Made by a program: the position numbers and the translations under genes. A stretch of 64,000 nucleotides of DNA from NCBI RefSeq assembly GCF_004193775.1, contig NC_041010.1, positions 41,839,562 through 41,903,561 of the forward strand. Reading direction: 5' to 3'. The stretch is from Glycine soja (lineage: Eukaryota; Streptophyta; Magnoliopsida; Fabales; Fabaceae). The notes below the pieces were generated by a model, which worked only from the letters and a program-made list of their open reading frames with translations, did no database searches and had not been told where the DNA came from. This document shows, in pieces, positions 1-12,430 of this stretch (within the stretch, counting starts at the first letter, position 1; each line of letters starts with the position of its first letter).

Positions 1-46
1 TTTAAAATATTAAATCTGCCTGAAATTTAGGTCATTGTAATTTCAG

Positions 47-842
47 GAGTTGAAAGTAAGCAGAAATGCAATTCTTGTGCTGGCTTTCCTTGCATCATCT
101 GGACAACCGGGTTTTGAAATTTTTGTTGGTCATAAGCTCTCTTGTAGAGGAGTAAACTATCTTATGTTGATTTTGCAATTACTGGTATCGGAGATGGATC
201 TTGAAGCTGGAGCACATGGGCAGCAGCCAGAAATATTTAGGGAGAGGTAGTAAAACTGAGAGTCTGTATACAATCATTAAAATTGTTCATTCCTCTTAAT
301 AATAAAATATCATCCTTTTCCAGATAATGAAAAATATTTGTAAAATTGTACTTTAAAACTGTCATCTAAAGGTTACTATTCTTCTACTTTTGTTGAGTTC
401 ATTTTATGGATGAAAAAAATATAATCCGTCTGTTCCTTTATTTCTTACATTGAAGTTGATTATGAAGTTGAGATATTTGTGAAGTCAGCCATATTTTAAT
501 TTATTTTCTTCTGATTTTCATGTCTGCAATGTGATTTAAGTCTTGATTTTCTTTAACTCATTCTGACCATTTTTTGTCAGGACATTTCTGATACGGGAGA
601 CACTGATATTACTTAACAGACTAGTGTCTAGTCCTTCATATTCTGCCACTGTCTTGCACGGTTTGACGACCAATAGGGATATGGCTGGTTTGACAATTGA
701 TGTTGCAAGCAGATTATCTCAGAAAGGAAAGAAAAATGAGCAGCAGGACAGCATGGTGAATCATATAAGAGAAACTGAAATTGTTGACCTCGCTCGCATG
801 TTCAAGAAAAGGGTGTTCACATATTTTGGTGATGATTTGTAG
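47..842 (+). CDS. C-terminal part of a SUV2 (ATRIP-like) DNA-damage protein, partial
   Basis: Two exons (47-246 and 581-842) join in frame across a GT...AG intron and end at a TAG at 840-842; the gene starts before the window. The first exon is helix-rich and ARM-like (SRNAILVLAFLASSG, YLMLILQLLVSEMDLEAGAH). The second continues with RETLILLNRLVSSPSYSATV and ends in a charged tail closing with KKRVFTYFGDDL. This wording resembles the C-terminus of the plant protein SENSITIVE TO UV 2, the ATRIP homologue that works with the ATR kinase in the DNA-damage checkpoint in the nucleus. That match is from memory and only the end of the protein is visible, so the name is tentative; the coding status and splice sites are much firmer. 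Another ARM-repeat protein is the main alternative. Confidence 0.5.
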
Positions 843-3800
843 TGAAGTGTCTTCTTTCCACTGTTCAAAGTTTTTGTACATATGCTCGCGTGTATCATTC
901 TACTCAGGTAGGAGTTGATACTGAAATGTTGCGAAGCAGATAGGCAGCAAAGGCACGCTGGTCTTTTTTTGGCAGTTTTAGGAGTTGTGCCTGAGAAATT
1001 TTGATTGGCATGAGAAATTCAAAATTGTTGAAAGATTTGAGTTGGTGGTCACTGGTTAGGAATGTTGTCATTAAGCGTTGCCGGGTCGGGTTTCAGAAAA
1101 TGATGTCCCATTTTTTTTTAAAAGTGATGGAACATTTACTTTATGAGAAAAAAAAGTTATACACTAATAGTATAAAAATGTATCATTTGGAATGTCCTTT
1201 GTTATAATAACAACCCATAGTAAAATATACTTAAAAAGAATATGAAATTCCAAAATTATAATAGTCTACAAATATTTTATGTATAATAAAATAAATCAAA
1301 TAAATAAGTTTTTAAAAAAGAAAATATTATTCTTAAAATATGGATTTCTAAACTAGATGAACATCAAGATATATAATAAAAGTAGTTACATTTGATGTCT
1401 TATTCTGAAATATTAATCAAGCTAAAATAAATATATCTTTAAATCTTTCTAAACTCAACAATTACTTTTTCTGCACCATGAAAACAATATTTATAACAAA
1501 ATGATAATCTTAATGAATAAAATAAATTCTAAAAAGAAATTTGCAAATAATGTTTTCAGTAATGATATCTACAATGAATTTAAAATAAAATATTATATAT
1601 ATATATATATATACCAATAAAAATCAAATTAAAAATAATCATATTTTATTCACATAACATACCCAATAAATAAAAATATTTAAATAAATATCAACATCTC
1701 AATGTATTCAAATAAACATTACAAACACAACTCCGTGATTCTCGAAATTAGTATACTCAAATCTTTAATTTTATAATCAATGCAGATCTCATATTCTTTA
1801 AAGTGCTTATAAATTCATATTCATATAATGACATCTCAATATCTTTCTCATGATAAATAAAGACATCTAAATTTTTTTTCTCATCCCAAATGAAAGTATT
1901 TCATACATATATATATAATCAATCATCCAAATGTGAGATACAAACACACCCCAAAGATTAAATGAATGAATTTACCTCAATCTATGACATTCAAATATTT
2001 CATTCATTTTTTAACTGGTGGCATTTAAAATTCACATCATTTAACTTATGAATATACTATAATCTAATATTAAGCGAGTGCATATAGATATATATTATAT
2101 ACATCATGGCATGGATTTAAAAAAAAAATTGCAACATATATTATATACATCATCACATGGATTAAAGAAGAGAAAGAATTACGGTGCACATAAATTTTAG
2201 TGTACAAAGAAAAAATAAGAAATTTTAAAAAGGTAAGTGTTTTACCCATCTCTTGAAGTGAGTAATTCATATCCTTCATTATTCTTCTCCTCTAACAATT
2301 ATGTCGACAAAATTTTCTTGTTTTCTCCCTTGTTCTTAATCCTTGAGCAGTAATGTCAAAATAGACCATTTATGTGTGTGATTCTAGGAGAAAAAACCAT
2401 CTACCCTGATATAAAAGATGTAATTTAAAATTTATTTAATCGATCTTTCTTTATTTATTATTTTTATTATCTTTAATTATTATTTAAAAAAAACACCACT
2501 GTTTTGTCTCTCTCTTTTTTTATTATTATTTTTTACTAAAATAATTATATTAACTTCTCTTATAACAATCTATCTTATCTTTTCTTTTACTAAAAGATTA
2601 AATAATCATATATTAAATAATATTTATATTAATAATTATTGGATGATTTTAGGATATTACATATCTATTTTCATTAAACTTTTTTTCTTTCTTTTCAAAA
2701 TGCTATTTTCCCTTTTTTAGCTCATTCCATTCAGCCAAATATTACATCTTAGTGATTCAAAAAAAAAAAATTACATCTTAATGATTCAATATAAATGATA
2801 TATTTCTAATATTTACATTTATACGTTGAGTTTTATAAGTTAACCATAAATTTTTAGAAAAAAGAGATTGTCGTGCTGTGGCAGTCATAATGATCTTTGT
2901 CCTATAAATCCCTTATATATATATATATGGTGTTTGTAAGTGTGCTTTGTTGCCAAATGTTAATAAACAGTTTATAATTATCAGGAAATCAAATCAATAT
3001 AAAAATAAGATTAACAGAGTTGCCTTTTTGATTGCAAATGCAATTAACGAATAGTAAGAAAAATTGTAAACGGAAATAACTATTACAAAAAAGAATAAAG
3101 GTACTTGAATTTTTTGTAAGAAAAATGAGAGAATATTTTGCCATAAAAAGTGGAAATAAAATTAATTATTTTAACAATAAAACTACGAAATAGAGATAGA
3201 ATATTTCTGGAGACTTATAAATCATGGATTGAATTTCCAACACAATTTGAGAAGACGTATAATTTAGTCATTTAATTTCTTGATTGCTTTATTATGATAA
3301 TATTAACATCAATATAAAATAAAATATTAATATATATACTTAAATTATAAATAATAATAGTAAATTTATTTTCTTATAATAGTTCTAAATTAAATTATAA
3401 TTATAAATCTCTTTAATTTGTCTAAAGAAAGCACGTTGTTTTAAATATTTAACTTGTAAATTTATGAATGACTTTACTACACAATTTGAGTTAGTGATGT
3501 CGTAAAGGACACGTACGCCACACACAACTCAGCAGACAGCACAAGAAGAAATCGAGTTGTTGCATGGATTGGATATGGCGGCTGAATCCTACGACAAAAT
3601 GTGAACCACCTTTGAGTGATAGTAAGAATTAAGAAAGATTATATTGGTGATGGAAAATTTCTAAGTGGACTTTTGCTCTAGCTACATATTTCATGTCTAT
3701 TTTAGAGAATGATACATCAACATTGCATTTCATGGTGCCTTGAGGAGGGACCAGGAGTTATGAACAATATTCGGATTCTGATTGTAATAAGTACAACTGA

Positions 3801-4233
3801 TGCTAACACATTTTTTCTGTAATCATAAAAAAATAGGAAGAATTATGTTATACAATAGTCTATTTGACAATGGTAATTATGCTATTTACATTGATCACAT
3901 TTAAACAAAGGTGAATAAAAACCTACACCTTTATTTAGAGCACTGACTTCTATACAATAAATGAGTCTGCTCAATTTTTTATGGTACAATTTAGGTCATG
4001 TACAAAGGTTGCTATTCACATTTTATTATGGACTTAGGTACACTTCCTTATGTGCTATCGGTTTTGTTCTCTAACCAGAATTGAAATATCACCTTGATAT
4101 ATAGCCCACACAATAAAATAAATGTCGGCATAGATTATTAAGCTGGAACTCCAATTCTGATTGAAAAACAAGAAGCACATAATGAAGAATTATTGTACCA
4201 AAGTTTTGTTCTTTACTATTCCACAATTTAGAG
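843..4233. other. Intergenic, AT-rich, no gene recognised
   Basis: The first few hundred bases are probably 3' UTR of the upstream gene. The rest is low-complexity AT-rich DNA with an (AT)n tract near 1592-1613 and a shorter one near 2918-2929. A 22-base direct repeat (ATTACATCTTA.TGATTCAA type) surrounds an A-run near 2740-2790. A slightly GC-richer patch lies at about 3500-3620 without a convincing reading frame. Short open frames here have no recognisable protein character. Confidence 0.6.
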
Positions 4234-7200
4234 CTACACCTTCCACAGAGTGCGAGGTTCATGACTTCTCATGACTGTGCCAGACCGGGGAGAACAATCT
4301 CTGCTGAAACTGTCTAGAGCATAAACATCCCAACCATCATCTCTCCAATAGGTAGAATAGACATTTGGTATATGTGAAACTTTACAGTAATCTTTTCCTG
4401 GACCATGTGGACATATTGTCTTCATCAGTTCATCTGGCATATCAAAAAACTCAAGGACTTTGAGCTTACTCAAGTGCTCAATTCCTGATGGAACCTTCTT
4501 CAACAATTCGCAGCGTCCGATGCTCAGCCTTTCTAGGCAAGGCATTGCATCCTCCCCCACTGTCACCTGTTTGAGTCCATCGAATTTGTCAAGGCCTAAA
4601 ACCTTGAGCTTCTTGAACTTTCCACACACAAAATGCAATGTGTCACCATCATATACTTGAACTAGTTCAAGATGTGCAAGGCTTGGCAGATCCTGCAGAT
4701 ATACTAGTGGATCATGTTTTAAACAGCTCCATTTGAGAAATAGCCTAGCAAGGCTATGGAGAGACTGTATCCAACTTGGTAACTCTTGTAAACGCCCGGA
4801 CAAATACAAGCGTTGAAGAAACGGAGGAGGCGAACAAAGGAACGCAAGATCAATGACTTTATTCTCACCTTCAGAAGCAACAGAAAGGGCATGGAGATTG
4901 GTTAATCTCTCAATGGACAAACAGAAAGCCTTCCCATCTTCCTCTCTAAGTTTCAAGATGCCTAACCTTCTTAGTTGACTTAGCTCCCCTAACTGCCTTA
5001 TTATCATTCCACAATCTTGGTTTGCCTCCACAAAACAAAGTTTTTGTAGTGCCTTCAAATTTCCTATTTCAGTGGGGGCCTTAAAACCATGTTTGGAGTA
5101 GAACTGTGCATAGCCTTTGACATTAAATTTATACACAAGGAGATGGCGAAGCTTTTGAAGCTTTAGTATATCTAAAGGCAATTCTCTGACAGAAGTTTTC
5201 TTAAGATCCAGTGTTTCTAGATTATGCAACTTCCCTATTATGTAACCTGGAACCATTGTCACCTTTGTGTTCCTTAAGCTTAGATATCTTAAATGATATA
5301 GATCAACAACTGCTACTGGAAACTTATTCAAAGGTGCATCTTGATAATCTAAAACACCTAGCAGTTTACAACCACCAGGAAACAGTTTGCCAAGAGATAA
5401 ATTTTCTCCAACACCAAACATTAAGAGAGAACGGAGTTGAGAGCCTGACCTATGAATATGTTGCTGCCGATGACATGGTAATGTGCCGTGCACCGAAAGT
5501 CTCCGAATCTTTTCTGGCCATGCCATGCTTTGTTCTTTGACAACGGATACAAAGTTTTGGTCCTTGGACTTCAAAATGATAATCTCCCTTAGAAGATCAT
5601 GGATTCGCAAAGTTTTCACCCTTCCATCAGATGTTATCTCTGCTACCTGTATCAAGTTTCTGTTCAGGAGCTCCTTGAGGTAATCATCTGCAACATCTTC
5701 CTTTGTTTTTCCTTCTTTGGCTTTAATGAATCCTTCTGCTATCCACAAGCGAATCAATCTCATGCGCTGAATCAGATAGTCCTCAGGAAAGATGCTCAAG
5801 TACAAGAAACAGTATTTCAAATGGTAAGGTAAATCATTGAAACTGAGGTTGAGTACTGTTTTGAAATTATCAAGTTTACCATTGCCTTGAATTTCAGCTC
5901 CAAGACTACGGCAAATCATGTCCCATTCATCGATCCTGTGCTTGTCTTTTGTAGCCAGGACACCACTGATTGCCACAATTGCAAGGGGAAGACCCCCACA
6001 TTTTCTTAAGATGTATTTACATATGTCAATCAAATGTGAGGGGCATGAATGACCCTGAAAAGTGTTCCTACAAAATAGATCCCAAGCCTCATCTTCTTTC
6101 AAGGGTTGCAAGTTATACACCTTACCATTGGATTCTATGCTGGAAGTAAAGGCTAAATTGGATTTTCGTGTAGTGATCATGATCCTGCTGCCACAGTTAT
6201 TGTTAGGCAATGCATATTTGACAGCTTCCCATTCATACATTTGCCACACATCATCAAATACCACTAGATACCTCTTCCTCTGCAGCAGGTCTTTGATGAT
6301 CATCTTCAGCTTATCACTACACATGCTTTCAAGTCCCTCAGGAATCGGTCGCCTTATTTCGGAAAAAAGCTTCCGGGCCAAGTCTCTGAGAAGCTCCTCA
6401 GTTTTACAAGATTGAGAAACGGTAACCCAAACACAGGCTTTGAAGTGTTTTCTTACTTCTGGATCATCGAATACTTTCTTTACCAAAGTAGTTTTTCCCA
6501 TCCCTCCCATTCCAGTGACAGAAATCACTTTTCGTCCGGTACAACCATTAATCAACCACCCGATCAGCTGCTTTTTAGGCCTGTCTATTCCAACTAGATC
6601 AGTGTTGTCCAGGAGAAGGGCGTCTCCCCGTTGATCATGCCACGCGTTAACTGTTTCAAGATATGTTTATTGTACTAGCTCACAAGTGAGAATTGTGTAT
6701 ATAGCAAACCGAATACACTTTCCTTGTTAGAATGAAAATTGTTCACTACCACTTGCTCACTTTCTACATGCACTTCATTAACACTATCAGTCTATTATAA
6801 AAATGCAAGTTATGTAAGTGAAATTTAAATGCATCAATGATGTAAAAGAAGAGGTAAACATAATCACCAATTGGAGGTTCAAATTGTTATTAGTTGAAGC
6901 TTTCAAATTCTAGACTTGTATAGTGAAACATCTGCAGATTGATTTGTATTCCTTTTTTCTTTAGTCACAAATGAAAGAATAAAGAAAAGACCCGAACAAG
7001 AAATGATGTGATTAGTGTGCTAAGTGCTTCAATTGGACCAGCAGCAATTTACTGATAACTAGCATGTTTGGTTCCACATTTCAGATGTTTTTCATGTTTA
7101 CTAATAAACTAATAGTTATAGGCTATTTCATGAATATAACTAATAGCTTTCACTATTTTATGAATATATTTATAGCTTCCACTATAATTTAATGGTTATG

Positions 7201-7839
7201 AATATAAGCTAATAGCCTCCACGTCTCAGATGTGACTTTTTACTTCACAACAAGTTTCCAAACACACTAGTACAACAACTTTCGCTACTGATCTATCTAG
7301 AACACGGGAAAAGAACACGAATAATAGCATAATTGAGTGCTTTCCCTGTACATGACCATTAGGATATTCATCACTTGAGTTTGAAAAGAGTCTTTGAAGT
7401 TAGTAGTACCTGTATAAGTGGAATTTGAAGCCTCAGAAGCAGTGTCAAGTTTACTGAGGAATCTCTTGCGAGTTAAAGAAATAGTTTTCATGCGTGAGTT
7501 GATGGCTTTTAACTCGTGTGCAATCCGATAATGAGCTTTCATATTCCTGATACTGAGATAATTAGAGAGTCCATTTGTATGGTTATGTAGCTGAACCAGT
7601 TCCAATTCATCAAGAAGATCTTCTGCCTCATGAACAACATCTCTGACTTGCCTAACCCAAACTTTGAGTTCCTCATCACTCTCTTCAAATGCATCTGCAG
7701 CCCTTAAGAAGGCTCTTATCAACTCCAACTGTCCTTTCAGATATATCACTTCTGCTTCAACCCCTGTGAACAATTTCAACTTATTCACAAAAACAGGTTT
7801 AAGCCTTTCGAGAAGAAAACTCACTGCACTCTCAGCCAT
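4234..7839 (-). CDS. CC-NB-LRR disease resistance protein, RPM1-like (NLR-1)
   Basis: Intracellular immune receptor of the CNL class. Two exons: 7410-7839, with ATG at 7837-7839, and 4234-6650. They are joined by a 759-base intron (donor after ..TATACAG, acceptor ..GAAACAG), giving an unbroken 948-residue protein. The join restores the usual linker (AWHDQRGDALLLDNTDLVGI, from residue 146). Order: Rx-type coiled coil (1 to about 130), NB-ARC, then LRRs to a C-terminal LWKV. Visible motifs are P-loop GMGGMGKTT (190-198), kinase-2 LVVFDDVW (272-279), RNBS-B GSRIMITTR (297-305), GLPLAI (363-368) and RNBS-D CFLYLSIFPED (424-434). The MHD motif reads IHD (493-495). The nearest paralogue in the window is intronless and has a normal MHD. 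The kinase-2 tryptophan marks it as non-TIR. Which pathogen effector it detects cannot be told from sequence. Confidence 0.93.
6492..6513 (-). promoter_or_regulatory. Possible miR482/miR2118 target site over the P-loop codons
   Basis: On the coding strand the P-loop codons read GGAATGGGAGGGATGGGAAA. This is close to the P-loop sequence that the miR482/miR2118 superfamily targets in many plant NLR transcripts to trigger phased siRNAs. The similarity is judged by eye against remembered miRNA sequences and has several mismatches. Regulation is inferred, not shown. Confidence 0.35.
7063..7265. mobile_element. Small MITE-like element in the NLR-1 intron
   Basis: About 203 bases are bounded by short inverted termini (left ATGTTTGG, right CCAAACAC) and flanked on both sides by ACTAG (7058-7062 and 7266-7270), which would be a 5-base target duplication. 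The inside is AT-rich and internally repetitive (repeated TATGAATATA and TAATAG blocks). There is no coding capacity. The termini are short, so the call is tentative. Confidence 0.35.
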
Positions 7840-10682
7840 GATCTCAGTGCATATCTGAAGCAGACTAGTTAGTGTCTAGTGGAACGAGACTTAGGTTTCA
7901 GACTTGTTAGCTATAGGAAGTGCCTTGCTTGTGAATTTTCTTATAACATGGTTTTACTTTTCATCTCATTTTATTAATAAGGCAGGATTTAAAAATAGGA
8001 GAGGAGATAGAGATGCAAGACATTTTTTCCTAACAAAAAATTGAAATATGGCAGCATCATTAGTAGATAACTACTTACGTGTATGAAAAGGATACATAGA
8101 AATGTGAAAGTAAAGCCTAAAAGTTATCTTAAAATATGTTAAGTTCAGCTAAAGGCTTAAAAGTTATCTTAAAATATGTCTGAAGGGAAAAATCAATTAG
8201 TAAAACTGTTGACTTATAGTTTGATATATGAGGAAGAAACGTGTGAAGTATATACTAAAATGATATTCCTTACCGGAATGCAACTTCTATTTGGAATTGC
8301 TAAACATGATGTAATTAAAGATTAAGGATAGAATTTTGGGAGAAAAAAAATACTTCATGAATTTTATGAAGTAACATATATAAGGGAAAGCAAAAACTTC
8401 TTAAATGTGACTTATAAAAGAAACAGAGGAAATATTTGATGCAAAGTTTTAGAGGTGAGGTTTGAATTCTTAAGCAACTAACTTTTTTTTATAAGCAAGC
8501 AAGTGATATACGATCAACTACCAATATGCTAATTATAATGACCAAAAACAACGTCATTTATGGGCTAAAATTAGAATCATACGGATATGCTGAAGTACCT
8601 AAGAAGTAAGAAGTCTTTGCAGTTTTTTTCTTTGGAAAATATGAATATATATGATTACCTATCAATCATACTCAGAAGGTGATTTACATAGAAGTTGTAT
8701 ATAAATTGGCACTTTCGGCTTTCCTTTGCTTTAAAACAGTGGGATTTGGCATGGTGTCATGTTGTCCACATAATAATGGGCTCCATGTTTGACTGCAATA
8801 AGAATCTTGGAACATGCTCAACAAATCAAACGACCATTTACATTTTTATTGTAGACTAAGTGGGAAAGTGATAAACATAGAAGGTACCAAAATCATATTA
8901 TAAAGAGCAAATTGGTTTGTTAGAAGCAAAGTCAAAGACATTATAGTCTCAAGGATAGGGACTGGGCTCATGTATCTCTGATGTGGCCATTTTGGGTTTT
9001 TATTCAAAAGCTACTTGTGTGAATTTTTCCATTCACACGCGGGATAGTGCTAGAGACGTGTGTTCTTTAATACCTTGTTGATGTAATTTACACAAGGACT
9101 ACGGGTTTGTACCTTGAGTAGTACGCAATGCCTTCTACAGTAGAACGCAATTTTCAAACATTTTCCAGATAAGAAAAGGTCTTGTTTTAAAAACAAGGCT
9201 TTCAGTTGTGAATACTGAAAACTACACAAGCATTTTTGTGAAATATCGAACTATATAAACTACAAGTAGGTTGAGTCTATCTTTTTCTTTCCTGGAGCTG
9301 GTTTTTTTTTTGTTGTTGTTGATCAGAAACAATTATTGTTATTATTGGTTGACAGCAAGAAAATATTTTTAAGTTGTTAGTGAGGTGTTAAGAAACAGGT
9401 TAACAGAAGCAATTATTGTTGTTATTGATTGGTTAACATAAAATTCTGTATAGTCTTACAAAATTAGACAAAAACTACCAAAAGGTCATTGTTAGTTTGT
9501 TATGATATCTGTTGTGTGACTTGTGTCATCTTGATCTTGGGTTTTTATTTAAAAACTACTTAAATTTTGTGCATGAGAAAGTGTGATGGGAAGATATTAG
9601 CCTCTTAAACGAATTTCAGTATTTCAAGAGAGTAATCATTGATTTTTAGTTGGTGATATGTTAGGTTAAAAAATCAAAATCTTATTCTACTTTATTCTTT
9701 TAGGATATGTGGCCAATATAATTTTCCTTTGTTACCACCCGAAATAACTTTTTACTAATAATTCCAATTAAAGAATACTATCAACACCAAAAAAAGAAAA
9801 AAGAAACTCTAACATCTGAGTAAGGATCTAGTAAAGCAACAATGTCAATACGAGGATAAGACTTACTTAAAGAGGGGAGGGGGTCTAATGTGTAATTATA
9901 GGCAAGTGAAGGTGGCGTATTTGATGGGAAATCGAGCGTAAATTACTCATCTATTGTCAAGAGAAGAGACTCACCTATTGTCAAAGGATTTCGTGTTGAG
10001 AGATAATATTTGGTAGGTTGCTTATGCCATAGTAGATAGTTTAAATCATTGTTTTAAATTTAAATTCTTAATAGAAACATCTAAAAATATTTTATTAATT
10101 GAATTGCTTGTTTTATGTTCTAAAACTCTCTTCATAAAAAAGAAAAGTCTAAATCATTGTTTATCTTGTGATTTTGGACAAATTCGTTAAAATCATAATT
10201 CTCCCTATTTTATCCTACACACAATCCAACATTTGCTGGTTCTAATGTCGTTAGAGTGTGGGTGGGTGGGTGGGTAGGGGGGCTACGAGTTTACAAAATC
10301 CCTTGTAAGATAATGAGCAAGATAGTTTCCTAACAAAAAAGAGATGATAATTAATGATTAATGTCCATTTTTTAACTGAAAATAATATTTCATTTAACTT
10401 ATCCAATAGAGAATTTCAACGTTGACCAACTACTAAAATAGATTATATTAGAGATACTATCAATACTCTCTATGATCTTGCTTTTGTTAAGATAATGAAA
10501 TAATCAAATTGTCATGCTGCTCAATTTGTAATATATATATATAACTGAAAATTACGAGTTAAACAATGCCACGAGTGATCAATTAGAAAAGGGTTAAACA
10601 TAAATGACAAGTCTATTTCCTCTTCTAATTCTTTTCCTTTTTCCATTCCCATTTTTTTTTTTTGTGTCTTTCTCGATTATCT
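7840..10682. other. Intergenic: NLR-1 upstream region, no gene recognised
   Basis: The part nearest 7840 holds the 5' leader and promoter of NLR-1. A 21-base direct repeat (AAAAGTTATCTTAAAATATG) occurs at about 8119 and 8158. Two degenerate look-alike blocks with TTGGGTTTTTATT..AAA.CTACTT occur near 8990 and 9538, and another pair with ATTATTGTTATT near 9332 and 9411. No reading frame with protein-like character was found. Confidence 0.55.
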
Positions 10683-11852
10683 TCAACGAACTTTGTCTTC
10701 CTGTCCTATGCCCAAGGATTTCTGGGCATTTGCAATACCTTCAGGATCTGCAACATAAACCATGTTAATAAAAACGGGGCAATATCTCAATTTTGATGAC
10801 ATTTGTTGCATTTAAGTCTTAAGATGCAAGGAAACATCAAAGATTCAAAAGAAACACAATACTAATTTGGAGAAGAATAGGTGTACAGGAGGAAGAGGTT
10901 TCACCACAGTGTCAATGCTAAAAGCACGTTAAAGAAACTGCATTATACAAATAAAAAAACATTAATCCAAAATTTGGAGAAGAATACTAAATGCTAAATC
11001 AATTTCACAAAAAAACGAAAATGATACATAGTGTGTGTTTGGTAATTAGTTCCGTCCAACTAAACCCACATTCAATTCATGCTTTGAGATGTGTGAACGT
11101 CTTGTAATGATGCAAACAGGTTTCCAAACGTGCTTGTAGTTGTTTATATAGAACAGGTAATACTTACAATAATGGTTTAATAGTACTTTTTGGTCCCCTA
11201 AATTCTAATTGTGCAAATTGTGTCTTCAAGTATCACAATTATGCAATTTTGATCCCTTCCTCTTTCATTATATTTTTATTTTTTGACAAATTTTGTTGGT
11301 GTGGCATTGGATGATAACTGTGAGATTTGACGCACATGCTAAGAGATCAAAAAGTGGAGTTAAGTCACGCCAGCAGCAAAATGTCAAGCAAAACATTAGT
11401 TATCATGTCATCACCCAGTGCCATGCAAACAATTACTCTACCTTGAGGACCAAAAGTGCAACTAAGTCTACTATGTTACTTACTAGTGAATCCTAGATTA
11501 TGAGAATAAGTATCAATTTCACTACTTAATTTCCTAAATGAAACAAAGCTGATAGGTTGAATAAGTAAGTGATTTGGTAAAATGTTGAAATGAAGTAGGG
11601 TTTAAGCATTGGGTTAGAAACCTGAAAATTGCGCTGGAAGCTGTAGCGTAGTTGAGGATCAATGTTGATTCCATGGTGGTGGTGGTGGTGAAGATGTTTG
11701 GAATTGGAGGCAGGGACGTGCATGGTGGAAGTGCCATCACCCTGCCTCGTCACTTTCAGCTTTCCCTCCTTCAACGACTCTTCTTCTGTCTCCTCGCCTC
11801 TCCACGGCGCCGATGACACCAATTGCTTCTTCCCCTTCTTCCACATGCTCAA
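10683..11852 (-). pseudogene. Broken copy of a small conserved plant protein gene
   Basis: Exon 1 (11622-11852) encodes 77 residues starting MSMWKKGKKQ, with a basic/acidic N-terminus, a HHHHHH run and a conserved-looking end (DPQLRYSFQRNFQ). Exon 2 (10887-10937) reads SIDTVVKPLPP after an in-frame TAA at its third codon. Exon 3 (10683-10747) carries DPEGIANAQKSLGIGQEDKV but only in a frame that does not follow from exon 2, as if an intervening exon were missing. All three have plausible splice signals. I loosely recognise the SIDTVVKPLPP and DPEGIANAQKSLG pattern as a small plant family of unknown function and cannot name it. The stop and the phase break point to a pseudogene; an expressed short form ending after exon 1 is possible. 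Confidence 0.55.
11031..11137. mobile_element. Tiny MITE-like remnant in intron 1 of the broken gene
   Basis: A GTGTGTTTGG start and a CCAAACGTGC end face each other about 107 bases apart. This is the same style of terminus as other small elements in the window. No clear target duplication was found, so this is only a suggestion. Confidence 0.25.
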
Positions 11853-12430
11853 TGATCCTTTTCTTCTCTTCTCTTCTCTTCCTAATCCTTTTATAATGAT
11901 CCTAAGACATCTTTCTTACTCTCACCCAATTAAAATGATTTACATTAGGAGATCTCTCTTACTCAACCAAAACCAATTAGGATGATTACCAATCTGTTGT
12001 CTCGGATATGGATGATGGGATCAGTCATCGTGCACCTCCTGAGTCCCCTTGTTATGAGGGATTTGACTTATTCCAATGTGTGAGTAATACATGACAATGA
12101 CAATAACGGCAAATTCATAAGTCGTTACAATTTATCACATTCTTGTAACTCTTATGCATTCAAATGTGTATTTAAATTCAGCAAGTCCATTAGTTATGGA
12201 GAAAATCTCCAACTGCACGTCCAACATTTAGAGTCACAGATTCAAAAGCTAACTATATTTTTATTCAGTAACCTCGGAATTCATATTCAAGAAACAAATT
12301 ATGTTCCCTGATTTATTTGGTTGAAACTTGAAGAAATTTGCAGTCAAGACTCAGGTAACTGCAAAGAACAAAATACTGCATTCACTTGCATACTCACATA
12401 TGTAGTATGTTAAAAGAAAGAAAATAAAAG
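11853..12430. other. Intergenic between the broken gene and NLR-2
   Basis: Contains the upstream leader of the broken gene, with a TTCTC-rich stretch near 11870-11885, and the 3' UTR of NLR-2. No gene is recognised. Confidence 0.5.

Noticed and set aside
1001..1207. 68-codon open frame after the SUV2-like gene
   Set aside because: Sits in probable 3' UTR, poor composition, no recognisable motif.
11698..11985. Plus-strand frame opposite exon 1 of the broken small gene
   Set aside because: Antisense shadow of the minus-strand coding exon.
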